From Ottelia alismoides (taxonomy: Eukaryota > Streptophyta > Magnoliopsida > Alismatales > Hydrocharitaceae), in the NCBI GenBank assembly GCA_037367405.1, contig JAZKJV010006041.1, forward strand, positions 1-64,000: a stretch of 64,000 bases of DNA, written 5' to 3'. The translations under genes and the position numbers were made by a program. The notes under the pieces are model-generated. The model had not been told where the DNA came from. It saw only the letters and a program-made list of their open reading frames with translations, and searched no databases. This document shows positions 22,541 through 33,089 of the stretch, piece after piece (the stretch's first letter is position 1; each line of letters starts with the position of its first letter).

Positions 22541-23904
22541 GTCCTCTATGCAGCTCAAGAATGTTTTGCATGCACCGCATTTTTCTATGAATCTGTTGTC
22601 AATTAGTCAGATTACGAAGGATCTCCATTGTCGAGCTATTTTTGATTCATCTTCCTTGATTTTTCAGGACATCCGTACGGGCAACGTGATTGGTCATGGC
22701 TCTGAGCAAGGAGGCCTTTATCGTCTGAACCAGACCCCCTTTGCCGGAATCACAGCTTCTCCTGCTGAACAAGTATCTCCCCTCCTGTGGCATCTGCGTT
22801 TTGGTCATTTACCGCTTCAGAAGTTGCGTCTAGTTCTACCCTATAGTCTCTCTCACACACCTATCCAGTGTGAGGCGTGTCAGTTGGGAAAACATCACAG
22901 GTCGTCTTTTCCCAGTAGTCAAGGTCGGAGTAGTAACTCCAAGTTTGAGTTGTTTCATGTTGATGTCTGGGGTCCGAGTCGTGTTCCCGATCATCAGGGC
23001 ACAGGTTTTATATTGTATTTGTGGATGACTTCTCTAGAGCATCATGGGTTTTTCTAATGAAAAATAAGTCTGAAGCAGGAAATATTATTATTCATTTTCT
23101 AAATGAGATTCAGAATGTTTTTTCCACATCTGTCAAAATTATGAGAAGTGACAATGCCTTAGAATTGTGCACCAACAATCTAGCCAACTACTACTCCTCT
23201 AAAGGAATTATTCACCAAACATCTTGCGCTCATACGTCTCAACAAAATGGGGTTGCAGAAAGAAAACACCGTCACCTTCTTGATGTCACAAGGTCACTTC
23301 TTATTCAGAGTCATGTTCCGTACTCCTACTGGGGTGATGCAGTCCTTACTGCATGTTATCTTATAAATCGTATGCCTTCATCCGTCTTGAATGAACAGGT
23401 TCCTTTTTCACTTATTTATCCTGACAAGGATCTGTTCATTCTTACCCCTCGTGTGTTTGGGTCAGTCGCATTTGTCCACCAGCTGTCGCCTGGTACTGAC
23501 AAGCTCTCTCCTAGGGCTGTCAAGTGTATCTTTGTGGGGTACCCCAGATCACAAAAGGGGTACAAGTGTTTTGATCCTGTGCGTCGGCGGTATATGATCA
23601 GTGCAGATGTTACATTCTTTGAATCTGTTATGTATTTCTCAGAATCCGGAAACACGCAGCCACATCATATAGCTCCAGATGCCGTATTCATGGAACCACC
23701 ATCACCAGTGCCACAATTAACACAACCGTCATCACCACCGCAACCACCACCACCGCCACCACCACCACCGCCATCAACAGTATCCCCGCTACCATTCCAT
23801 TACACTCGCAGGCCTACTCCAGCTCATGGTCCTGACCAGTCAACTAGCTCGCCTATGGTATGTAATGAAAATATTAATGTTGATGGATCCTGTTATCAGT
23901 TGCA
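22541..23904 (+). pseudogene. Copia-A integrase, frameshifted
   Basis: The GAG-pre-integrase zinc site is visible (LWHLRFGHLPLQKL...CEACQLGKHH, about 22785-22890). The catalytic core follows: D in HVDVWGP near 22960, D in RSDNALE near 23145 and E in QQNGVAERKHR near 23255, the D,D-35-E triad. A 1-bp deletion near 23005 changes frame. After the core come a GKE-type region (PRAVKCIFVGY) and a Pro run (23740-23790). The frame ends where the RT deletion joins at about 23897. Confidence 0.9.
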
Positions 23905-25143
23905 GTTACTAGAGACTGGCCACTCTATCAACTGGACGTGAAGAATGCATTTCTGTATGGAGATTTGCAGGAGGAGGTCTATATGCAACAGCCACCAGGT
24001 TTTGCTGTTGAGGGGGAGTGTTCCAAGGTTTGCAGATTACATAAGGCCATCTATGGCCTTAAGCAGAGCCCCAGAGCATGGTTCCAGAAGCTGTCAGATC
24101 TCTTTGAGAAACAAGGATATAAACGCTCCAATGCTGATCATTCCTTGTTTGTACAGAAGACGGCGAGAGGTATCATTGTAATCATGGTTTATGTTGACGA
24201 TATCTTGATTACAGGTGATGATGACCAGGGCATTAAGCAGGCAAAGGAAAGGTTGGGGACCGAGTTTGTCACCAAGGACCTGGGAGTCCTTAGATATTTT
24301 CTGGGGCTGGAATTTGCCAGAAATCAGTATGGATTAGTCATGTCACAGAGGAAGTATGTTACAGATCTACTGAGTGAGACATGTATGCTAGGGTGTCGAC
24401 CTGCTACGACACCAATGGACCCTAGCATGAAGCTGTATGATGATGACACATAGGAGGTGGACAGGAGAAGATATAGAGAACTGGTAGGCAAACTGTTATA
24501 TGTCACGATCACCAGGCCAGATATATTATTTGCAGTGAGCCGTGTGAGCCAGTTCATGGAGCAACCACGCCAGGTGCATATGGATGCAATACATATGATA
24601 CTTAGATATCTCAAATCTTCTCCAGGTGCAGGTCTGCTATTCAAGAAAGGAAAGGGGATTTCTATCTCAGCATGCGCAGATGCAGACTATGCAGGATGTC
24701 CTAAGGATAGGAAGTCCACCTCAGGGTATGCCGTCTATGTTGGAGATGCCCTAGTCTCATAGAGGAGCAAGAAACAAACTGTGGTAGCTAGATCTAGTGC
24801 TGAATCCGAATATAGGGCTATGGCCCAGGCTACTACAGAGATGATGTGGGTGAAAGCGGTGCTGACAGATTTATGCTTAGATGTACCACTTCCTATGAAC
24901 TTGGAGTGTGATAATCAGGCTGCTTTGTTTATTGCAAACAACCCTGCATTCCATGAGCGGACCAAGCATATTGAGGTGGATTGTCACTTCATACGTGATA
25001 TGATTCAGAAAGGATTCATTGCCACATCTCATGTTACTTCAGAGAACCAGACTGCAGACATATTCACCAAGGCATTGTTACGAGGTCCATTTCAGAAGTG
25101 TGCTTCCAAGCTGAGCATGATTGACATCTATGCTCCATCTTGA
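23905..25143 (+). pseudogene. Copia-A RT and RNase H, N-terminally deleted
   Basis: The RT fingers and first palm part are missing. Sequence resumes at [10 protein letters not shown], with the first catalytic Asp, and continues with [12 protein letters not shown] and the second motif [13 protein letters not shown] (about 24183-24223). RNase H has SISACADADYAGCPKDRKS and SAESEYRAMAQ. Stops: TAG near 24453 and TAG at about 24761 where relatives have Trp. The frame ends SKLSMIDIYAPS at 25143, followed by the polypurine tract gagggggag (25142-25150), which overlaps the stop codon. Confidence 0.9.
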
Positions 25144-25150
25144 GGGGGAG

Positions 25151-25292
25151 TGTTGACGCATATTGAATAACTGTACCTCTTCGTTATTTTATTTTCTTGT
25201 TATTCTCTTTATGTAATTTACCCATAGGCTACTCTCCTATATAAGAGAGCCTAGGGCTATGGAATAGAAGCTCTCGTTCACGTTTTCCAACA
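25151..25292 (+). repeat. 3' LTR of Copia-A
   Basis: 142 bp, differing from the 5' LTR only at the sixth base from the end (t for c). Confidence 0.95.
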
Positions 25293-25297
25293 GTCGT

Positions 25298-25763
25298 CGA
25301 CGACACGGAGGAGGCGGCGATGTAGCGGTCGGGGGAGCTGCAACCGGCGAGAAGCTCGGATCGGGAGGGGGGGGGGTGGTTTCGTACGAAGGGTTTGAGG
25401 ATTGGGGTTACTGTTCGACAGTAACCCCAAATCCCCCCATACAGGTTTCAAGTATTCGGATATCCGGATCCCATTTTTTATTCAAAACCTTAATGCAAAA
25501 GTCAGCCGATTAATCGACCAACTAGGCCGGTTAGTTGCCCGTGTAATCGGGTCGGCCCGACTATAGGCCGATTTGGCCTAGTCGAATTGGCTACTCCCGA
25601 CTCGACTAGTTGATCGACTTTTACAATAGTGGTCATGGGATTTTGGGGCCTCGCAGCAACAAAGGTGAAATCGAGAATAACAACGATGATTTTTGGAGCT
25701 CCAACTATGGCATTGGCATTGTCTTCGGGCGTTGAAGATGGGGTCCAATCGACGGAGGAGAAT
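25298..25763. other. hAT-2 right terminus, then gypsy interior tail
   Basis: 25298-25631 is hAT-2 terminal sequence, with dense tagtcg/cgactag motifs from 25498. 25632-25639 is the probable TSD copy. 25640-25763 is flank that ends in a purine tract (gacggaggagaat) immediately before an LTR. No coding sequence is recognised. Confidence 0.4.
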
Positions 25764-25816
25764 TGATGCAGACACGGATTAGGAAATTTGATAAATTAGG
25801 GCTTTCATCAATTTGA

Positions 25817-26123
25817 GGTTAGAAAATAGGAAGCGGAATCAAAAATAAAGATAAAGAAATTGAAGAACACCGGAATTTTACGTGGAACCCTACTCCCTAA
25901 GGAGCGGGATGAAACCACGAAAGAAGCCCTCAAAGGGGGGATATTCTATTCCTTTTTCTCCATGGATACAGGAGGTCTGGGGTTCCTTATATAGCCTCCA
26001 CAGAGCCTCTATGTCCCACCACTGGTAGATGTGGGACTAAACATAGTGACGAGGTAAATGGATCCTGGAGGTATCCATTTACCCTCCTACAACTCATATG
26101 GCGCACAACCAAATACTCCAACA
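25817..26123 (-). repeat. 3' LTR of NA-1
   Basis: About 307 bp and closely similar to 27825-28138. The same hairpin-forming segment lies at about 26053-26085. Confidence 0.82.
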
Positions 26124-27824
26124 CTCCCCCTCAAGCTGAGCATGCAATGCTCAGCTTGGACAAACGGAAAGAAACTCAACTCACGCTACAGGACGCTACG
26201 AACAATGTCAACTCAACGTGCACAACTGTCGGCTGCTGTCGAGGACGTTGCTTCTCATGAGGTGCATGTGAGGAGGACGAACGGGTTGGAGTGTGGGTTA
26301 AACTGAGGACTCAGAATCTGACCATCGAGTCTGAAACTACGCCTGGAGTCTCCTCGTCGGAGAACCGGGTCTCTCCCATCTGGCCCAGAGAATGATACTC
26401 TACTCTGGAGTACCTATGATACCACATGAAACCCTGGTCTGACAACAAGAATGACGGGGACCACGAACTGAAGATTGCACACTCGTGCGTCTTGAACTGC
26501 AGACTCAGAACCTGACGTCGAGTCTGAACATCTGACTATCTGCAGAGTCTGGAAATCTGACTGGCATGGAATATGGAGATCTGACATCCGGACATCTGAA
26601 TAGACCTGTGACTCTACGTAATAATCCCCCTTTCTCCCATACTGGTCGGAAAATCAACATCGATCAATATGGGAGAAGACAATAAAATAGGGAAAACAAC
26701 ATGAAACCAATAAGCTGAACTCACATTTTTTCTTTTTTTCCAGCTTCTCATCATCATATCTTTTTAATAAATTTTTTAAGCCTGCTTTTGCAACATTTTT
26801 TTTAAATAAGCCGACACACATTTTTTTAACATAAGCCGTTCACCATTTTTTTCCAGCTTTGCACATTATCATCATATATATTTAAATATTTTACGTACGA
26901 CTTTTTCTTGTACGTGCCTCTTTTCCTTTTTTTTAATGCGATCTTCCCTTTTTTTATGGCCTTTCTCTCTCTCTCTCCCTCTCTCTCTTGTCAAAACATA
27001 AAACACTTGGCCAAAAAAAGGGCCTCAAACTCGGCCATGTAGCAACCCACATTTGGGCTTTTTTTTCTTTCTTTTTTTTAAAATATAACATATACAACCT
27101 TAGGGTTCCCTCTCTCGAAAGGTCACCATCCCACAACGGGGTTTTGAAGCAGCGAGTGCCGCCGCCCCTTGAAAAGGGGAGTGTTGGAACCGCTGGGTTG
27201 TCTCGCCAGGGAGGGCCTAGGCCGACTGGAGCTCCGCTTGGGCCCGTGAGGGTTCCGCATGGGGTCGGGGGTCGGGGCTGAGGCCTGAGCTCCGCCTGGA
27301 GACTGCCTACATCGGAGAGGAGCAGCGTCGCCGCCTGCGCGAAGAGGCTCGGAGATGCACCGCCTGCGCACGATGGCTTGGAAATCTCGTCGCGCGAGGG
27401 GCATCGTGATGTTGAAGGTGCGCGACGGTGACCTGGATCGAGGAACAAGCTGCCTGCTGGGCTACGCGCAAGATCGAGTTGAAGATGGGGCCTGCACGAG
27501 CATGGAGTGTGCAGGTTCTGGAAATGTGCTCGTGTGTGCCGCTAGCCTGGTGCCTGGAGATGATTGGAAATCTTCTGTGGTGGCGCTCTCGAGATGATGC
27601 GCGGCATCTAGAGCGTGGCCTAGATGCACGCAAAGGATCGCTCCACCGTGATGCTGGAGCCTGTGCGGCCGAACCCCATGTTTAGGGTTTCCAAAGAAAC
27701 CCTAGAAATTATACTTGCTGAAAATCATATCTTCATAAAAATCGATCTTCAAGAATGAACATTAATCGAATCTCGAACAACAAAGAACGTGAAATCCTCG
27801 AGAATCAAACCCGCTCTGATACCG

Positions 27825-28138
27825 TGTTAGAAAATAGGAAGCGGAAGCGGAATCAGAAATAAAGATAAAGAAATTGAAGAACACCAGAATTTTACATGGA
27901 ACCCTACTCCCTAAGGAGCGGGATGAAACCACGGGAGAAGCCCTCAAAGGGGCGGATATTCTATTCCTTTTTCTCCATGGATACAGGAGGTCTGCGGCTC
28001 CTTATATAGCCTTCACAGAGCCTCCAAGTCCCACCACTAGTAGATGTGGGACTAAACATAGTGATGGGGTAAATGGATCCTGGAGGTATCCATTTACCCT
28101 CCTACAACTCATATGGCGCACACCCAAATACTCCAACA
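27825..28138 (-). repeat. 5' LTR of NA-1
   Basis: 314 bp. On the minus strand it begins TGTTGGAGTATTTGG and ends TTTTCTAACA. It contains an inverted repeat around ggtaaatggatc / ggatccatttacc at 28067-28099. Confidence 0.85.
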
Positions 28139-28287
28139 AGTCCATCGTTGATTTTATTTTCGTTAAATAAGTCAAGATCAATTAGAGTTTCAATTATTAT
28201 GGTAGATAACTTTGTTTAGAGATATGTTTTATGTCAATCAGTATTTGTTATTTTTCTCAAAAAATCAGTATTTGTTAGGTGGTATTG

Positions 28288-28535
28288 GGAAAATATCAGT
28301 CATGCCCCTTTTAGATTATTACAGTTATTCAGCTCCTCTTTTTGTAATATCAGCTGTGCCCCTATCTTCTTACAAAATTCACAGTTCTGCACTTCCGTTA
28401 AGTTAAAGTAGGAGCATAATTGATATTACAACAGGGTAGAACTGTGAGTTTTGTAAGAATATAGGAGCACAATCGGTATTACAAAAAGGGAGGGGCATTA
28501 CAGAATCTAAGAGGGGCATAACTAATATTTTTTTC
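28288..28535. mobile_element. Foldback MITE in the gypsy family 3 LTR
   Basis: Two long arms are inverted copies: left aaaatatcagtcatgcccc... and right, reverse-complemented, aaaatattagttatgcccc.... They pair over ~110 bp each with phrases such as ttacaaaa(a/c)tcacagttct on both sides. There is no coding capacity and no clear TSD, so the superfamily is not assigned. Confidence 0.7.
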
Positions 28536-28967
28536 TAAGTTTATATCCTTGTTTCTTTTGTAATTCACCCCTTATTACTTAACAACGCGTTTGGAGTGAC
28601 GAAAAGGAATTATGTTGGAAAGGAATCATTTGCTGAATGGAATGATTCAATGAATGGAAAAGAACTAGCCTTTCCATCATACGGTTTGGTGCAACCAGGG
28701 AATGAAATCATCGAATGGAGTTCCAAATCCTTTCTTGTATTTGGTATCTCCTTGAATGAATGGAATACAATTGGATGTTTTGTAGTTTCCATCAATCTTT
28801 GTTCTACTATTATGACAAAACACCATTTTATCTCAATTCTTAGAAAAATATCTATTAAAACAAATCTAAACCAGTGATTTTAGAGTTATCAATTCTTATT
28901 ACAAAATATCGGTAACTAGTAACCCAATATTTAAAATCAACGAAACATTTTAATACTACTCTCAAAA

Positions 28968-29947
28968 TTAACTACTTCCATCGAGGAATTCTCTGGTAAA
29001 GTCCTCTTTGGCATCACCCGAAAGGGTGAAGAAGACATCTATTGCTTTTGGATCATGCACCATCTTCAAGCAAGCTCTATGTTCTTTTTTATCAAAAACC
29101 TGAAACTTTTTCATCTCTTCATTTAATTTCAATCGATATTTTGTAGCATTAACACCGAGTGCTTGAATAAATTGCATTGTTGCATCTCTAATTTCTGAGG
29201 AAATTAACAATGCAGCATCCATGATAGCTTTCCCCATGTTATCGGCTCCTGATCTTCTCCGTTTACTGCGACTATTATTGTAGCTTATATTTTCTTGTCC
29301 ATCTCTTGATATGAGTGGTTCTTCATTCTCAATCTCATTCATCTCAGTTTCATCATCAACTACATTTTCATTTGATTTTTCAACACCAATATCATCAGCT
29401 TTCTCTGCAGCCCATTGTGCAAGATCTCCAATAGCACGATCTTTACCAAAAATAGTGCAAAATTCACTGTAAAATGGGAATTGCTTATACCTAAATTGAG
29501 CTGCATCTTTATGGCTCTACATCAACAAAAGATGTCATGTAATATTAGTTATTTAGAAAAAGTTGCATTATATAAATGAAACTATAGTAAGATTATCTGT
29601 ATGTAGTTCTCCCAAACATAGTTTGCCGCGAAGCATTTTATATTTGAATCGTATCCAAAACCACTTGTACTTCCATGTAGCATATCCCATATGATAGTAA
29701 AGTGAGTTTTAAATGTTTTAATCCATGACTCAATATGTGGCTTTCCTTTGAGTCCGTGTCCTGGTAGTTTCTGTTCAAAACCCCTTTCTAAAATTCCTAA
29801 ATATCCGGACTTGAAGCCATTATCAGCTTTATACGTTCTTGCTTGTATCAACTCTAAAAGGGATTCGATTAATTTTTGATCTTCTTCTTCTGTCCATTTT
29901 CTCTTATTCTTACCAAGTTCAAAATTGCCATCAACATTTTGACTCAT
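28968..29947 (-). CDS. Harbinger ORF1, Myb/SANT-like DNA-binding protein
   Basis: The start at 29947 gives MSQNVDGNFELG, then a Myb/SANT-like domain KRKWTEEEDQKLIESLLELIQ (about 29900-29840) and WIKTFKTHFTIIWDML. A short intron separates exon 2, which starts around 29520 (KDAAQFRYKQFPFYSEF) and runs to a stop at 28968. Exon 2 contains a basic SKRRRSG patch and a C-terminal FTREFLDGSS. No stop interrupts either exon. The intron donor is not a clean GT, so splicing may be lost. In this superfamily the protein binds element ends and works with the transposase in the nucleus. Confidence 0.7.
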
Positions 29948-30055
29948 ACCTATTTAAGAAATATGATATTATTGTTTTTAAGAGAAAAACAACAAACACT
30001 GAATAAATATGGTGAAAAATCACATGAATTATAAAACATGGGCTTTCAATTTCCA

Positions 30056-31326
30056 CTATAACCAAGTAATAAACATCTCCGTAGCTAAATTATCTCTCCA
30101 TGCGGTGCACCCATCCGATGCTTCAACAATTGTTATTGGATCAACATCTTCATTATTTGATGTGTCGTCAACAGGTTCCTCAGAAACTTCATTTTCCATA
30201 GGATCATTCTCCATCTCCTTTCTTATATGGTTGTGAAGTAAACAACATGTAAGGATTAATTTGTTTTGAACTTTTATCGGATAAAATGCAGGACTTTGTA
30301 AAATTGCCCATCTACGCTTAAGTAAACTAAAACATCTTTCTATCACATTTCTTGTAGATTCGTGTTTTATATTAAAAAATTCTTTTGATGTTGTTGGTTG
30401 GTGCCTCCATATATTAAGATAGTATCGTTGACCTCTATATGGAGCAAGAAATTCTTCTTTATTCATATATCCGCAATCCACCAAGTAATATTGCCCTATA
30501 TTTGAATCAACCCAAAATTATGATAAAGATTTGTAATACTAATGAAAACACGTAGGTAGAATACAATAACATGTATTTACCATGTGGAACAACTAAGCCA
30601 TCTCTTCGAGTTAGCGCATCATGTAAAACACGACTATCTGTTGCTGAACCTTCCCAACCAGATAATACATATATAAATTGCATATCCGCTGCACATACTC
30701 CTCAAACATTTATTGCAATTGTTTGTTTTCTTGTCCTATATCTTTGTTTGTCAATTTCTGGAACTATTACATCAATATATGTACCATCAAGAGCACCTAC
30801 TGAATAAGAAAAAATTCTATCAGCAATTAGAAATTTAAAAATAAATGGATATGTATTTATATTGGTTACCGTAAATCATTTCCATTGATCATCAGCGGAA
30901 TTTTCTGGAATAGGTTGTGGCTTCTTATATAATTCCTTATGTAGATGGATAACAATATTTAATACTCGATGGAAATGTCTACCAATTGTTTCTCCAGATC
31001 GAATGAAGCGGAAATTTATTCTTCAAATGACGTGCTAATATTTGGAGAAAGATAGCAACTTGTTCGTCGACGTTAATGTATCTTGTATCACTCAATTTGC
31101 CAATAGTCTGGAGCAAACCACATAATTTTTCGAAAGTAAACCTATTCATCCTTGTCAAATTGTGGCAACTGGTATCATTATCATACAACAGTCTCCGAAG
31201 TGGTTGACTTCTCTGCACATCTAAATCATGCCTGCCTTTTTTTACACAATTTGTTGTATAATACCAAAACATAACCTCTCGGATAATGGTAAAGAAAAAA
31301 TTTACCAATTGTAAATTTTCATCCAA
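30056..31326 (-). pseudogene. PIF/Harbinger DDE transposase, disrupted
   Basis: From 31326: an N-terminal helical region (SCHNLTRMNRFTFEKLCGLL), then catalytic Asp in LDGTYI (30786-30788), catalytic Asp in GSATDSRVLHDAL (30636-30638) and catalytic Glu in NVIERCFSLLKRRW (30338-30340), with an intron between the second Asp and VDCGYMNKEEF at 30484. The DDE triad is intact. Damage: a frameshift near 31020, TGA for Trp just before the intron at about 30870, and TGA at 30702-30704. It would cut and paste the element at TAA/TTA targets if repaired; this copy is inactive. Confidence 0.85.
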
Positions 31327-32283
31327 TAATTCATCACAACAACAAATCTTATGTGTTACTTTCTTTTCCTAAAAAATAAGGTAACCGAGCTATAACTACA
31401 TAAGATAAGCAAAAAGAACATTATAATCATATTTAATATATGAACTATTAGACATAAGAATTTGAACACATGTATAAATTTTAATCACTGCATCATTTTA
31501 AAAAATATTTCCATCAATATAAATTTACATGAGATAAAATTCTAGTCTACGCGTATAATTCATATCCTAAAAGTGAGCAAAGTCTTTACTTAAATTAAAA
31601 AATGCTTACTTGATGAGTATCGAGTATTGACATATGTCCTACAAATATGATCATTTTTTGGATAAAAAAAATCAAACTTACCAAAATTTAAACAAAGGTC
31701 GTTTTTAAATGCTTATGATCAAAATAATTTATTATAGTAAAAAATGAGGATGGATCTTTAATGAAAATTGTAATGGATATGTTTATTGGTCCATCAACTT
31801 TCTATTTCCCTTATTCGTACTACCCCCATTAATGCCCAACATTTTTTCCATTTCGATCTCTTTCATAAAGTATAAAAGATACAAAGTAAGCATTATAATA
31901 TTGTTATGCATACCTCAAAGATGGATATGACAAAGATGGATATGACAACAACTAGTGGACAAAAATCAAGATGAACAGAAAGTGCACACGAACGAGATAA
32001 ACATGTGCACAAGGAATTCATATGAGTACTTTGTGGGAGAGTTGAATGGTTGTGACTTAAAATATAATTGTGGGTTGTGGACGTGCATTCCTCTTGGGAA
32101 ACAGAATCCGTATTCCGGGGGGGGGGGGGGAGCTTGAATCAACATTCACTTGTTTTGTGGAGCTCACGAGGAATTAGCATTCTTTTCTTTTTTGTTGTTG
32201 CCAAATACCGGAAATTACTATATTTAGCAATCACGTTTCCAACATTCCATTCCTATCTTGATTACAACACTCCAAACACGCCG

Positions 32284-32691
32284 TAAAGGTGTTGCTAGTC
32301 CATCTTTTAGGAAAAGAAGTTATGATTTATGAATTGAATTTTGGTTGAAGAGTACCTCCACCATTATATTTTCCTCCTTTTTAGGTTTCTCTTTTTAACT
32401 TCGTTCTTCCCTCAACCCGCAAGCCTCATTGCGACAATTCTCTCCCTCCCCCACAGAACATATGGACAAGTGAATGTTCAAGTGAAGGGATAGAAATATC
32501 ATAACTATGCCCTTCGATGGAAAATAGTTATGATTTTTTTTAAGAGTATTATGAAAGGAATGCTGAAGACAAGAAGAAATGGTCCAAAATTGGAAAGATT
32601 GATCCAACGAGTCCAGATGAATTCCCCAATACCATTGCCGATGATAAAGCAACTTATCAGGATATGAGTCTTCTAAAGCGGAGGAGAATTG
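32284..32691 (+). other. End of gypsy family 3 LTR 1 and short interior with polypurine tract
   Basis: 32284-32450 resumes LTR 1 and aligns with 32900-33060 (gttatgatttatgaattg...). 32451-32691 is interior sequence with a short possible coding scrap (DKKKWSKIGKIDPTSPDEF, about 32575-32630) that matches nothing I recognise. It ends in aaagcggaggagaat before LTR 2. Confidence 0.5.
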
Positions 32692-33089
32692 ATGCAAATA
32701 CAGATTGGGATTTTTTGATAAATTAGAGTTCCATTATTAATTGTTATGAGTTAATCGTCGATTTTATTTCATTAAATAAATTGAAATAGACTAAAATCTC
32801 AATATTTAGGGTAATTAGAGTCATTTTAGACGTCAATTAGGATTTTGATTTGATTTTGATTTTATTCTTTTTCTATTTTTGTAATCCCACCCACCTATAT
32901 AAATGGGTGAGTAGACCATTGCAGAACAAGTTATGATTTATGAATTGAATTTTGATTTGGAGAGTGCCTTTACCACTATCTTCTCCCCCCTTATTTCTAA
33001 GGTTTCTTCTCAACCATGTTCCTCAACTATGAGCCTCGTCAGGCCAATTCTATTCTCTCTCTTCACCATTCGTTTTCCTAACTGCATCA
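32692..33089 (+). repeat. Gypsy family 3 LTR 2
   Basis: 398 bp, from tgatgcaaatacag to aactgcatca, with TATA region cctatataaatggg near 32896-32910. Related in layout to the LTRs at 11632 and 43459. Confidence 0.75.

Larger units (their letters stand above)
20665..25292 (+). mobile_element. Copia-A: Ale-like Copia retrotransposon, TSD gtcgt
   Basis: LTRs 20665-20806 and 25151-25292 (142 bp each) differ at one position. TSD gtcgt lies at 20660-20664 and 25293-25297. Order: LTR, Met primer site, GC-rich leader, gag, protease, integrase, RT, RNase H, polypurine tract, LTR, as in Ty1/copia. Short LTRs, a ~4.6-kb size and a UBN2-like gag suggest the Ale lineage (inference). It is inactive: two 1-bp frameshifts, a ~460-bp RT deletion and two stops. 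It is closely related to Copia-B. Confidence 0.95.
8276..25631 (-). mobile_element. hAT-2: large hAT transposon relic filled with later insertions
   Basis: Transposase fragments in the correct N-to-C order lie on the minus strand: BED finger 15668-15295, DUF659 region about 15180-14700, then 10061-9269 and the dimerisation region 9009-8640. The left end at 8276 reads caaggttgcagaagtc, matching the CAAGGTT start of the other hAT elements here. The right end at 25631 is cactattgtaaaagtcg when reverse-complemented. The flanks gtcagggg (8268-8275) and gtcatggg (25632-25639) match at 7 of 8 bases, as expected for an old hAT TSD. Both termini are rich in tagtcgg-type motifs. Two L1 pieces, a gypsy derivative, an LTR fragment and Copia-A lie inside. 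Confidence 0.55.
25817..28138 (-). mobile_element. Non-autonomous Copia element NA-1
   Basis: LTRs are 25817-26123 and 27825-28138 (~310 bp). In minus orientation the 5' LTR is at the right, with primer site gctctgatacc on the plus strand at 27813-27823. The polypurine tract is ctccccctcaag (26124-26135). The 1.7-kb interior has no gag, protease, integrase or RT. It retains a scrap identical in style to the end of Copia pol (aagctgagcat...cttgagggggag on the minus strand). It shares its family with 43957-47497. The left LTR start is mutated (ggtt for tgtt) and the TSD is unclear. Confidence 0.82.
28583..32283 (-). mobile_element. PIF/Harbinger transposon, TSD TAA
   Basis: Termini: caacgcgtttggagtg (28583) and, reverse-complemented from 32283, cggcgtgtttggagtg. 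The 3-bp TSD TAA lies at 28580-28582 and 32284-32286. Two gene regions on the minus strand are typical of the superfamily: a Myb/SANT-like accessory protein (29947-28968) and a DDE transposase (31326-30056). Length is 3.7 kb. It landed in the TATA-to-start region of the gypsy family 3 LTR, whose sequence is continuous across it. Confidence 0.9.
25764..33089 (+). mobile_element. Gypsy family 3: two LTRs around a short interior, heavily invaded
   Basis: LTR 1 starts at 25764 (tgatgcaga...) and can be followed through 28139-28287, 28536-28582 and 32284 to about 32450 once three insertions are removed (net ~415 bp). LTR 2 is uninterrupted at 32692-33089. Each is preceded by cggaggagaat. Only ~240 bp of interior (32451-32691) lie between them and no primer site remains, so this is either a miniature element or the product of LTR-LTR recombination and deletion. 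Confidence 0.65.
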
